NCBI RefSeq assembly: GCF_018294505.1
Contig: NC_057801.1
Location: 431,238,619 to 431,302,618 of the forward strand
DNA from: Triticum aestivum
Taxonomy: Eukaryota > Streptophyta > Magnoliopsida > Poales > Poaceae
DNA: 64,000 bases
Direction of reading: 5' to 3'
A program made the translations under genes and the position numbers. Positions 33,592 to 45,254 of the stretch are shown here, one piece after another (within the stretch, counting starts at the first letter, position 1; every line of letters starts with the position of its first letter). The notes beneath the pieces are model-generated. The model did no database searches. It worked only from the letters and a program-made list of their open reading frames with translations, and was not told the DNA's origin.

Positions 33592-33999
33592 CACTAAAAA
33601 AATGCACTTCTGTGATGATACGTGTTTGTCACGGTAGGTCACGTTTTCTGCATGTATGTATATCCATGAAGATTTTATGACAGAATCAAGATAGTCATAC
33701 CTGTGTTGTCGTATAAGTGTTCCATGACAATACCAAAATTATCATCATGAAAGTGTTCACTTCAATGACGATAAATGACGCGTCATGGAAGTGCTTTCGT
33801 CAAGGGTAACCGACACATGGCATCCACCGTAACGGGTGTTAAGCTATCGGGTCCGGTTTTTATGCGATAACCCATTAACAGCCCGGACCAATGGTGATTT
33901 TCCACGTGTAAAATTCTCATTAACCGAAGGAAACACGTGTCAGCTCGTCATTGGGTGAGATAGGCACCTATGATATGTCCACACGTGCGAAGGACCAAC

Positions 34000-34800
34000 A
34001 CTGGCCCATTTAGCTTACAAAGGCCGGCCTGTTTGACTTGGTCAAAAGTTAGCGGGCCGTCCCATGAAAAGCCTATTAACGGTCTGTTCGCATATAACCC
34101 ATTTTGCTGCCCGGTAACTCATGAACCGTTAGGGCCTTCCCGAAATCGGCCTAACAACATCATGTGGGGCGTCGAATATAACACCAACCCATTTTACTTA
34201 TGGCCCATGTATGGCCCATGACGTCTTTCGGCCCATATGAGGCCTTTCGTATCTTTAAGCCCTTTAGTGGCCCACGGTGACTCTAGCCCATAATGAACAG
34301 TAAATTTTTTGTACCCATTAACGGCCCATGATTCACATGGGCCGTTTCCAACCCGTGTTAGCTTTTGGCCTACTGACGGCCCATACGTTCTTGGGCTCCT
34401 TTCCGGCCCTCGATTACTTCCGGCCCGCTGTTGGCATGTTCCCCTAATGGGCCAAATTCGTCGCGTGGTTAGAATCGGCCCATTTGTGGCCTGTTAACCC
34501 ATTGCACCGTTTCCAGCCCGTCCTATATTCTGGCCCATTAACTACCCATTATGCCTGTGACAGAATTAAGCCTTTGCTGTCTTCCGGCCTGTTAACGACC
34601 CGTTATAGTGCTGGCCTGATACAAATTATGCCCGTTTATGGCCCATGTGGACCTATTTATCCGACGGCCCGAGGCCCACCGATTCTACAGCCCGTTGGAG
34701 GCCCATTTATCCAACGACCCATAGGAGGCCCATGGATCCTATGTCCCGTAGCAGGCTCAAGCTTACCACGGTTTGTATATGGCCCATGATTGTTGCGGCC
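34000..34800. repeat. CACTA subterminal GGCCCAT motif array
   Basis: About 20 copies of GGCCCAT or close variants, mostly on the + strand, spaced 15-60 bp apart. Subterminal short repeats are the usual binding region for CACTA transposases. Confidence 0.65.
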
Positions 34801-35183
34801 ACTAGCAGACCAGGGAAAAAGAAGACTAGGAAATAAATAAGCCCGAAACTAACGCCAGGCTATTAAGGCAATTGCACAGATTACATCCACTGGGCATGAA
34901 AGTTCGCCACCAGTGCAAATATAGGGAACACCCTAAACTATACAAAAATGGCTTGTTGTTTTCTTCAGCCCATGGCTGCACATTAAGAACAAATTAGTAT
35001 TGCAAAAAAAAAACAAATTACAACCATAAAACAAAAGGAAGATTGGCATAAAAGTTAACAGTCTGGCAGATAAATGCACCACCAGAAGTTCAGAAGCTCA
35101 GTTCATTTGACCTGACTGTTACGTTTTCAAGTTGTACTGTCCGATGGAGCACCATAATCTTCGCCTTCATTTCTCCTAGGCTC

Positions 35184-37380
35184 CTAAACAACATAGCAAA
35201 TGTCTGATAGTCTGGTTTCAAAACCATGCATATCTTGACGACATCGAACAATGGTTGTCCTTGTTTCACAAAGGGTCTTTGTTAGGGAATGGACTTGTGT
35301 CTGGAGCACAGATATAACATTGTTTTGAGCTTGCATATCTTGATCATGAGGCAGTTTGGACGAGATTGCCTTAACAACCAACCCAGTATTACGCAGGAAT
35401 GTGATTTTGGCACTGTTAGTGGACAAGTACTGACCCACTGCAGCAAGAGGTGTCATTGCGGTTATAGTTGCCTCGTCGCCTTCAGAAGGTGGTGGTTCCA
35501 CCATTTTTTCCATAGCTTGCTCAAAAGTTGAGTTTTTACATTAGTAGTACCAGAACAGAAAATATTAAGGAGGCAGCAAAACCAAACAAAATAGCTTTGG
35601 TCTATATACAAAACTTATTTTGGTGAACCCATGTAAAATATTAGTTGTATTTTGCTACAAAGTACATAATAAAATCAGGTACCAAACATATTACCATGTA
35701 CCATGGCTAATGTATTTTCTATTTCTTCACATTGTATTGACAACTAAGGATAAAGAGACAAAGTTTATAATACGGTAAGCATATCATTACATCATTCATA
35801 TCACAAAACAACTGAGAACAGACAAACAAGCAACTGTAACAATGTGTGGGCAAGTCCAGCACGGAACTAGATTACAGATCAAGATGAAAGGAACATCACT
35901 CCTTTCTTTTAAACCTTGTAAGGTGCAACGATACGCTAAGACAATTGTGTATAAAATTGAAAAGAGTAATAGACACTGGCTGCAAACCATGTAGTTCAAT
36001 GCACGAGTCGGAGTAAGTAGTAGTTAAAAGGCATGAGGATTAAGGACTTACAATAGCGGCTTTGACTAGTGTAGTCATGCCCTCGTCTTGCTGGTGTGAC
36101 AGTCCTTGAAGATTTCTACAGCATTTGGTTCATGTACTTTTTGGTCCTTGCAGGCTTTCCTCTGCATTTGGAACAAGTCAATATAGATATGATAATATGG
36201 CACAACGAAAAGAGTGGAACAACAGCTAATTACAAGAGCCTTGCAGTGTGCAATATAGCTACGAGATCCTATTGTTTGTTGGAATTTCACTTTCATACAT
36301 TTTCCCTTGTTCTTTGAACAGTTGACCTACAAGAAGATAGATTTGTGAGGCACATGTGTAAATAGGAGTTCAACATGTGATTTGATCACATACATATAAC
36401 GTACTTGATACTTTGGATCAGACCACTGTTTAACGAAGTCTCTCCCGTCTTCATCCGATATATTTTCCACTAGAGATGTTTGGGCAAGTTCACTGTTAGC
36501 CTTGCTTCAAAGTGAGTTTTCCTCAAGTTATACTGATACTGTCGCAGAGCAGGCTTGAAAACATGGGTGCAAGCTTGTCTGGTTCCATCATCTTGGCTAT
36601 CCAACTTGAACCTCATATGTTCATAATTATGGGAATCTCATTATCAGCAACCTAGAAATTATGGGACAGAGCAAGACGATATTACTAGTTTCCATACATA
36701 ACCATACTTACAGATAAATGGTCCAGGAAGGTGTTGAACTGGGTTTTGTCTTTGTCATTCCTGTATTGAATCCATGTTGGGAGGATACGTGCATGACACC
36801 TAACAGCAACCGCTGCCTCTGATACTAACTTGGCTGACTTTGTAGCATCACGTGGCCTTTTCAAACCTGCCTCAAAACGGATCTCCGTTCTTCCTCCTCT
36901 AGATTTAGTTAACCTATCGAGCATTATCTCTGATGTTTTTTTCCTCTTGCGCCTAGGTGCTAGTCCAACAACGAGCATAGGAAGTGTTAGTGTACATCAA
37001 ATTGTGAGACTACATATAAAGAAGCATGCAACTGTAACTTGACTCTAACAACTACCTTCTTGCTGCTGAAGCTCACAAGGTTCATTTGATCTTGCCAACT
37101 CGTCTTGTGTCAAGAGTGCTTCGGAAGTAGTGTCAGGTGGCAAGGGAGCTTGAGAACGTGCTGCTAGCTGAGTTGACAAACGAGTAACTCGTGCAGCTGG
37201 TGGTACTGTGGAAGGTGTTGCAATAACTAGGATTGTCTCTGCTTGTTTGGCGGCATCTATTAGTTTCTGTTTGGCTTGTTTTGTAGCTCGTGTAGCATGG
37301 AATGCCATGTTTGTATAATTTTCTGCTGGACTTTGACCTTCTATTGCACCATCAGTACCAGCAGAATCTGCATAATTCGT
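35184..37380 (-). pseudogene. CACTA Ptta/En/Spm (Transposase_24) gene relic
   Basis: Exon-like blocks on the - strand, in order: about 37380-37045 (Ala/Thr-rich N-terminal part), 36978-36700 (contains ILPTWIQYRNDKDKTQFN), about 36500-36405 (contains NISDEDGRDFVKQWSDPKYQ), about 36335-36225 (QQTIGSRSYIAHC), about 36165-36060 (contains EIFKDCHTS) and 35531-35184 (coiled-coil-like C-terminus). The motif order matches plant Transposase_24 proteins, the accessory DNA-binding protein of CACTA elements. Plausible GT/AG sites separate some blocks. A frameshift near 36095 after the CHTS motif and another near 36500 break the frame. The catalytic transposase ORF is not in the window. Confidence 0.75.
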
Positions 37381-38261
37381 CCACTGTCATTTTGTGTTCC
37401 TTCCTCTTTCTGTGTGCCATGTTAAGTCAAGCCGACAAGAGAAAGGAATAAAAATTTAGTTCTTCAGAACAAATTAATGTGTGATACAGACGATCTGAAA
37501 TTTCCTTCTACCAAACATTGGTCTCACGCAGTTTCACGCGAGTAGAGACTCTTTTGGCGCTTTGCTCGAAATTTTGAAACAGAAGCATTAACGTTTAGAG
37601 TACTCTTGAACTTTGAGGATTAACCTAAATAGACAACGTTAAATTTGACCATGTATGTTTGAAAACCTCATTAAATTATGCGCTTCTTTTTGAAATTTTG
37701 ACACCCGAAAATCCTATAACTACGATTATTTTGGAATGGAGGAGGTAAATTTGAATCTATTTTGTACACGACTATATATGCTATTATGTACAAAGCAGAG
37801 CAAAGATCGGTGCCCTCATAATTTAGGTATGATTTACAAATGCCATGATATCGAATTCAAATAATTGAATGGACTTCATGTTGAATTCGAACTTTTTAAA
37901 CCACCTTATGTTGAATTCAAATGTATGCTAGTTCATACGTAGCTATTTATAATGTTCATTGTGTAACTTTTGTATGTATAATGTGCTTTACAAATACAAC
38001 ATGAACTATACTCACGTTTATATTCGATTGCTAAAGCGATGCATTGTCTGGAGTTCAAAATACTAACTTTGTGGATCAATTATGTCGAATAATAACATAG
38101 ACATGCTCAAATTCGATAGAATAGAGATGTTCGATGGATCAATGACCGTTCCTTATGCGAATTGCAAATATCATGATCCCATCCTAATAATTGGATACAA
38201 TTTATATTTTTAATCATTGTGTACATCAGTCTTTTATGTGTAGTTTCACTCTTCACAGGCC

Positions 38262-38413
38262 CGTACTCACACACACGCTGACTTTCTCTCTCACACATAC
38301 GCGCACACGGTGTATATCCATCGGTGGTCTCTCACACATGCATGCTCACACTCTCTCTCCCGAGGTGTCTTTCTCGCAGACATGCTCTCGATATAACCCT
38401 CCCTCCCTCTCAT
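38262..38413. repeat. CT/CA-rich low-complexity target of the Copia insertion
   Basis: Runs of CTCTCTC and CACACAC text just before the Copia element. The same locus resumes at 46997, after the CTCAT target duplication. Confidence 0.7.
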
Positions 38414-40150
38414 TGAAGGAAATATGCCCTAGAGGCAATAATAAAGTTATTATTTATTTCCTTATTTCATGATAAATGTTTATTATTCATGCTAGAATTG
38501 TATTAACCGGAAACATAATACATGTGTGAATACATAGACAAACAAAGTGTCACTAGTATGCCTCTACTTGACTAGCTCGTTAATCAAAGATGGTTATGTT
38601 TCCTAACCATGAACAATGAGTTGTTATTTGATTAACGAGGTCACATCATTAGTAGAATGATCTGATTGACATGACCCATTCCATTAGCTTAGCACCCGAT
38701 CGTTTAGTGTGTTGCTATTGCTTTCTTCATGACTTATACATGTTCCTATGACTATGAGATTATGCAACTCCCGTTTACCGGAGGAACACTTTGGGTACTA
38801 CCAAACGTCACAACGTAACTGGGTGATTATAAAGGAGTACTACAGGTGTCTCCAATGGTCGATGTTGGGTTGGCGTATTTCGAGATTAGGATTTGTCACT
38901 CCGATTGTCGGAGAGGTATCTCTGGGCCCTCTCGGTAATACACATCACATAAGCCTTGCAAGCATTACAACTAATATGTTAGTTGTGAGATGATGTATTA
39001 CGGAACGAGTAAAGAGACTTGCCGATAACGAGATTGAACTAGGTATTGGATACCGACGATCGAATCTCGGGCAAGTAACATACCGATGACAAAGGGAACA
39101 ACGTATGTTGTTATGCGGTCTGACCGATAAAGATCTTCGTAGAATATGTAGGAGCCAATATGGGCATCCAGGTCCCGCTATTGGTTATTGACCAGAGACG
39201 TGTCTCGGTCATGTCTACATTGTTCTCGAACCCGTAGGGTCCGCACGCTTAAGGTTACGATGACAGTTATATTATGAGTTTATGCATTTTGATGTACCGA
39301 AGGTTGTTCGGAGTCCCGGATGTGATCACGGACATGACGAGGAGTCTCAAAATGGTCGAGACGTAAAGATTGATATATTGGAAGCCTATGTTTGGACATC
39401 GGAAGTGTTCCGGGTGAAATCGGGATTTTACCGGGTTACCGGGAGGGTTACCGGAACCCCCCGGGAGCCATATGGGCCTTCATGGGCCTTAGTGGAAAGG
39501 AGAAAGGGGCAGCCCAAGGTGGCTGCGCCTCTTCCCCCTCCCCTAGTCCTATTAGGACTAGGAGAAGGTGGCCGGCCCCCCTCTCTCCCTTCCCCTCCGA
39601 GGAATCCTAGTTGGACTAGGATTGGGGGGAGGAATCCTACTCCCAGAGGGAGTAGGACTCTCCTGCGCCTCCCTCTATGGCCGGCCAGCCTCCCCCCTCT
39701 ACTCCTTTATATACGGAGGCAGGGGCACCTCTAAACACACAAGTTGACACAAGTTGATCCACGTGATCGATTCCTTAGCCGTGTGCGGTGCCCCCTGCCA
39801 CCATATTCCTCGATAATACTGTAGCGGAGTTTAGGCGAAGCCCTGCTGCTGTAGTTCATCAAGATCGTCACCATGCCGTCGTGCTGACGAAACTCTTCCC
39901 CGACACTTTGCTGGATCGGAGTCCGGGGATCGTCATCGAGCTGAACGTGTGCTCGAACTCGGAGGTGCCGTAGTTTCGGTGCTTGATCGGTTGGATCGTG
40001 AAGACGTACGACTACTTCCTCTACGTCGTGTCATCGCTTCCGCAGTCGGTCTGCGTTGGGTACGTAGACAACACTCTCCTCTCGTTGCTATGCATCACAT
40101 GATCCTGTGTGCGCGTAGGAAATTTTTTGAAATTTCTACGAAACCCAACA
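38414..40150 (+). repeat. Copia 5' LTR
   Basis: Starts TGAAGGAAATATGCCC and ends CGAAACCCAACA. Open frames inside it are identical in the 3' LTR and are non-coding. Confidence 0.95.
39706..39713 (+). promoter_or_regulatory. LTR TATA box
   Basis: TTTATATA downstream of a cluster of hairpins and upstream of GGAGGCAGGGGCACCTC. It is placed where the Copia U3/R boundary would be expected. Confidence 0.6.
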
Positions 40151-40151
40151 G

Positions 40152-40163
40152 TGGTATCAGAGC
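40152..40163 (+). other. Primer binding site for initiator methionine tRNA
   Basis: TGGTATCAGAGC begins one base after the 5' LTR and is complementary to the 3' end of plant tRNA-iMet, the usual Copia primer. Confidence 0.9.
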
Positions 40164-41376
40164 CTAGGTTATTATGTTGATGTTATATGCACGAGTAGAA
40201 CACAAGTGAGTTGTGGACGATACAAGTCATACTGCCTACCAGCATGTCATACTTTGGTTCGGCGGTATTGTTGGACGAGACGACCCGGACCAACCTTACG
40301 CGTACGCTTACGCGAGACCGGTTCCCTCGACGTGCTTTGCACAGAGATGGCTTGCGGGCGACTGCCTCTCCAACTTTAGTTGAACCAAGTATGGCTACGC
40401 CCGGTCCTTGAGAAGGTTAAAACGGAGTCTATTTGACAAACTATCGTTGTGGTTTTGATGCGTAGGTGAGATTGGTTCTTACTTAAGCCCGTAGCAGCCA
40501 CGTAAAACATGCAACAACAAAGTAGAGGACGTCTAACTTGTTTTTGCAGGGCATGTTGTGATGTGATATGGTCAAGGCATGATGCTGAATTTTATTGTAT
40601 GAGATGATCATGTTTTGTAACCAAGTTATCGGCAACTGGCAGGAGCCATATGGTTGTCGCTTTATTGTATGCAATGCAATCGCGATGTAATGCTTTACTT
40701 TATTACTAAACGGTAGTGATAGTCGTGGAAGCATAAGATTGGCGAGACGACAACGATGCTACGATGGAGATCAAGGTGTCGCGCCGGTGACGATGGTGAT
40801 CATGACGGTGCTTCGGAGATGGAGATCACAAGCACAAGATGATGATGACCATATCATATCACTTATATTGATTGCATGTGATGTTTATCTTTTTATGCAT
40901 CTTATCTTGCTTTGATTGACGGTAGCATTATAAGATGATCTCTCACTAAATTATCAAGAAGTGTTCTCCCTGAGTATGCACCGTTGCGAAAGTTCTTCGT
41001 GCTGAGACACCACGTGATGATCGGGTGTGATAGGCTCTACGTTCAAATACAACGGGTGCAAAACAGTTGCGCACGCAGAATACTCAGGTTAAACTTGACG
41101 AGCCTAGCATATGCAGATATGGCCTCGGAACACGGAGACCGAAAGGTCGAGCGTGAATCATATAGTAGATATGATCAACATAATGATGTTCACCGATGAA
41201 ACTACTCCATCTCACGTGATGATCGGACATGGTTTAGTTGATTTGGATCACGTGATCACTTAGAGGATTAGAGGGATGTCTATCTAAGTGGGAGTTCTTT
41301 AGTAATATGATTAATTGAACTTAAATTTATCATGAACTTAGTCCTGGTAGTATTTTGCAAATCATGTTGTAGATCA
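40164..41376 (+). other. Copia untranslated leader
   Basis: This 1.2-kb leader has the same order of words as the array at 1-5850 (GAGGACGTCTAAC, GCATTATAAGATGATC, TCTCACGTGATGATCGGACATGG). It contains no gene. Confidence 0.8.
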
Positions 41377-42183
41377 ATAGCTCGCGTTGTTGCTTCCCTG
41401 TGTTTATTTTGATATGTTCCTAGAGAAAATTATGTTGAAAGATGTTAGTAGCAATGATGCGGATTGGATCCGTGATCTGAGGTTTATCCTCATTGCTGCA
41501 CAGAAGAATTATGTCCTTGATGCACCGCTAGGTGACGGACCTATTGCAGGAGCAGATGCAGACGTTATGAACGTTTGGCTAGCTCAATATGATGACTACT
41601 TGATAGTTTAAGTGCACCATGCTTAACGGCTTAGAATCGGGACTTCAAAGATGTTTTGAACATCATGGACCATATGAGATGTTCCAGTAATTGAAGTTAA
41701 TATTTCAAGCAAATACCCGAGTTGAGAGATGTGAAGTCTCCAACAAGTTCTATAGCTAAAAGATGGAGGAGAATCGCTCAACTAGTGAGCATGTGCTCAG
41801 ATTGTCTGGGTACTTCAATTGCTTGAATCAAGTGGGAGTTAATCTTCCAGATAAGATAGTGATTGACAGAATTCTCTAGTCACCATCACTAAGTTACTGA
41901 ACTTCATGATGAACTATAGTATGCAAGGGATGACGAAAACGATTCCCGAGCTCTTCGTGATATTGAAATCGACGAAGGTAGAAATCAAGAAAGAGCATCA
42001 AGTGTTGATGATTGACAAGACCACTAGTTTCAAGAAAAGGGCAAAGGGAAGAAGGGGAACTTCAAGAAGAACAGCAAGCAAGTTGCTGCTCAAGTGAAGA
42101 AGCCCAAGTCTGGTCCTAAGCCTGAGACTAAGTGCTTCTACTGCAAAGGGACTGGTCACTGGAAGCGGATCTACCCCAAGTGA
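41377..42183 (+). pseudogene. Copia gag, decayed
   Basis: The capsid-like protein packages element RNA. The position of the start codon reads ATA (41377-41379), whereas the related array copies have ATG (for example 925). Recognisable text includes DWIRDLRFILIAAQKNYVLD (about 41461-41520). Stops and frameshifts follow near 41610 and 41700-41900. The zinc knuckle near 42132 reads CFYCKGTGHWKRIY, so the last Cys of CX2CX4HX4C is Tyr. A stop follows at 42181. Confidence 0.85.
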
Positions 42184-42460
42184 TTGGCGGAAAAGAAGGA
42201 TGGCAAAGTGAACATAAGTATATTTGATATACATGTTATTGATGTGTACTTTACTAGTGTTTATCGCAAACCCTCAGTATTTGATACTAGTTCAGTTGCT
42301 AAGATTAGTAACTCGAAACGGGAGTTGCAGAATAAACAGAGACTAGTTAAGGGTGAAGTGACGATGTGTGTTGGAAGTGGTTCCAAGATTGATATGATCA
42401 TCGTCACACACTCCCTATACTTTCGGGATTAGTGTTGAACCTAAATAAGTGTTATTTGGT
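42184..42460 (+). pseudogene. Copia protease region, decayed
   Basis: Contains GIFDIHV-type linker text and a retropepsin motif at 42283-42294 that reads DTSS instead of the catalytic DTGS. A stop follows at about 42430. The protease would normally cleave the polyprotein. Confidence 0.75.
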
Positions 42461-42689
42461 GTTTGCGTTGAGCATGAATATGATTTGATCATGTTTATTG
42501 TAATACGATTATTCATTTAAGTAAGAGAATAAATTGTTGTTCTGTTTACATGAATAGAACCTTATATGGTTACACACCCAATGAAAATAGTTTGTTGGAT
42601 CTCGATCGTAGTGATACACATAATCATAATATTGAAACCAAAAGATGCAAAGTTAATAATGATAAGTGCAACTTGTTTGTAGCACTGCC

Positions 42690-43450
42690 GTTTAGGTCAT
42701 ATTGGTGTAAAGCGCATGAAGAAACTCCATACTGATGGGCTTTTTGAATCACTTGATTATGAATCACTTGATGCTTGCGAACTGTGCCTTTTGGGCAAGA
42801 TGACTAAGACTCTGTTCTTCGGAACAATGGAGCGAGCAATAGATTTGTTGAAAAACATACATACTGATGTATGTGGTCCGATGAATATTGAGGCTCGCGA
42901 CAGGTATCATTATTTTCTGATCTTCACAGATGATTTGAGCAGATATGAGTATATCTACTTGATGAAACATAAGTCTGAAAAATTTGAAAAGTTCAAAGAA
43001 TTTCAGAGTGAAGTGAAAAATCATCGTAACAAGAAAATAAAGTTTCTACGATCTGATCGTAGAGAAGAGTATTTGAGTTACGAGTTTGGCCTTCAGTTAA
43101 AAACAATGTGAAATAGTTTCACTACTCATGCCACCTAGAACACCACAATGTAATGGTGTGTCCGAACGTCATAACCGTACTTTATTAGATATGGTGCGAT
43201 CTATGATGTCTCTTACCGATCTACCACTATCGTTTTGGGGTTATGCATTAGAGACAACTGCATTCACGTTAAATAGGGCACCATCTAAATCCGTTGAGAC
43301 GACACCGTGTGAACTATGGTTTGGCAAGAAACCTAAGCTGTCATTTCTTAAATTTGGGGTTGCGATGCTTATATGAAAAAGTTTCATCCTGATAAGCTCA
43401 AACTCAAATCGGAGAAGTGCGTCTTCATAGGATATCCAAAGGAAACTATT
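42690..43450 (+). pseudogene. Copia integrase, decayed
   Basis: The zinc-binding pair CELC (about 42779-42790), a first catalytic Asp (HTDVCGPM), a second (FLRSDRREEY) and the Glu (NGVSERHNRT, about 43155) are all recognisable. The frame is broken by TGA at 43109-43111, before the Glu, and again near 43374. Integrase inserts the cDNA into the genome. Confidence 0.85.
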
Positions 43451-45050
43451 GGATACACCTTCTATCACAGATCCGAAAGGCAAGACTTTTGTTGCTGAAT
43501 TCGGAAACTTTCTGGAGAAGGAGTTTCTCTCGAAAGAAGTGAGTGGGAGGAAAGTAGAACTTGACGAGGTAACTGTACCTGCTCCCTTATTGGAAAGTAG
43601 TACATCACAGAAAACTGTTTCTGTGACACCTACACCAGTTAGTGAGGAAGCTAATGATGATGATCATGAAACTTCAGAACAAGATACTACTGAACCTCGT
43701 AGATCAACCAGAGTAAGATCCGCGCCAGAGTGGTACGATAATCCTTTTCTGGAAGTCATGCTACTAGATCATGATGAACCTACGAACTATGAAGAAGCGA
43801 TGGTGAGCCCAGATTCCGCAAAGTGGCTTGAAGCCATGAAATCTGAGATGGGATCCATGTATGAGAACAAAGTTTGGACTTTGGTTGACTTGCCCGATGA
43901 TCGGCAAGCAATTGAGAATAAATGGATCTTCAAGAGGAAGACGGACGTTGATAGTAGTGTTACTATCTACCAAGCTCGACTTGTTGCAAATTTTTTTCCA
44001 ACAAGTTCAAGGTGTTGAATACGATGAGGTTTTTTCTCACTCGTATCGATGCTTAAGTCCATCCGAATCATGTTAGCAATTGCCGCATTTTGTGAAATCT
44101 GGCAAATGGATAAACAAAACTGCATTCCTTAATGGATTTACTAAAGAAGAGTTGTATACGATGCAACTAGAAGGTTTTGTCGTTCCTAAAGGCGTTAACT
44201 AAATATGCAAACTCCAGCGATCCATCTGTAGACTGGTGCAAGCATCTCGGAGTTGGAATATACGCTTTGATAAGTTGATCAAAGCATATAGTTTTATATG
44301 GACTTACGATGAAGCCTGTATTTACAATAAAGTGAGTGGGAGCACTACAGCCTTTCTGATTAGTATATGTGAGTGACATATTGTTGATCAGAAATGATGT
44401 AGAATTTTTCTGCAAAGCATAAAGGAGTGTTTTAAAGGAGTTCTTTAAAAAGAAAAGACCTCAGTAAAAAGCTACTTATATATTGAGCATCAAGATCTAT
44501 TGAGATAGATCAAGACGCTTGATAAGATTTTCAATGAGTACATACCTTGGCAAGATTTTGAAATAGTTCAAAATGGAACAGTTAAAGAAAGAGTTCTTGC
44601 CTGTGTTGCAAAGGTATGAAATTGAGTAAGACTCAAATCCCGACCACAACAGAAAATAGAAAAAGAATGAAAAGTCATTCCCTATGCCTCAGTCATAGGT
44701 TCTATAAAGTATGCTATGCTTTGTACCAGACTTATTGTATACCTTGCTCTGTATTTGGCAAGGGAGTACAATAGTGATCTAGGAGTAGATCACTGGACAT
44801 TGGTCAAGAATATCCTTAGTAAAGACTAAGGATATGTTTCTCGATTATGGAAGTGGAAAAAGGTTCGTCGTAAAGGGTTACGCCGATGCAAGTTTGACAC
44901 TAATCTAGATGACTCTAAGTCTCGGTCTAGATACATACTGAAAGTGGGAGCAATTAGCTAGAGTAGCTCCATGCAGAGCATTGTTGACATAGAAATTTGC
45001 AAAATACATGTGGATCTGAATGTGGCAGACCCGTTGACTAAGATTCTCTC
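43449..45050 (+). pseudogene. Copia reverse transcriptase / RNase H, decayed
   Basis: An open stretch at 43449-44018 covers the acidic linker and the start of the reverse transcriptase (EAMVSPDSAKWLEAM, NKVWTLVDLP, NKWIFKRKTD). Frameshifts begin near 43990. The catalytic YVDD box reads YVSD (44366-44377). RNase H is largely lost between about 44830 and 45005. The C-terminal DLNVADPLTK text survives at about 45012-45042. Confidence 0.85.
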
Positions 45051-45242
45051 ACAAGCAAAACATGATCACACCTTAGTACTCCTTGGGTTAATTACATAGC
45101 GATGTGAACTAGATTATTGAATCTAGTAAACCCTTTGGGTGTTGGTCACATAGCGATGTGAACTATGGGTGTTAATCACATGATGATGTGAACTATCGAT
45201 GTTAATCACATGGTGATGTGATCTAGATTATTGACTCTAGTG

Positions 45243-45253
45243 CAAGTGGGAGA
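45243..45253 (+). other. Copia polypurine tract
   Basis: CAAGTGGGAGA lies directly before the 3' LTR and is the expected plus-strand primer site. Confidence 0.8.
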
Positions 45254-45254
45254 C

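Larger units (their letters stand above)
33592..38000 (-). mobile_element. CACTA (En/Spm) transposon, one end visible
   Basis: CACTAAAAAAATGCACTTC at 33592 is a CACTA-type terminus. Subterminal sequence at about 34000-34800 is rich in GGCCCAT words. A decayed Transposase_24-type gene follows on the - strand (35184-37380). The second terminus was not found, so the right boundary is arbitrary. The element may be truncated or extend toward 38400. Confidence 0.6.

Noticed and set aside
38748..39734. Open frames of 81-150 codons, repeated at 45589-46575
   Set aside because: They lie wholly in the LTRs and are identical for that reason.
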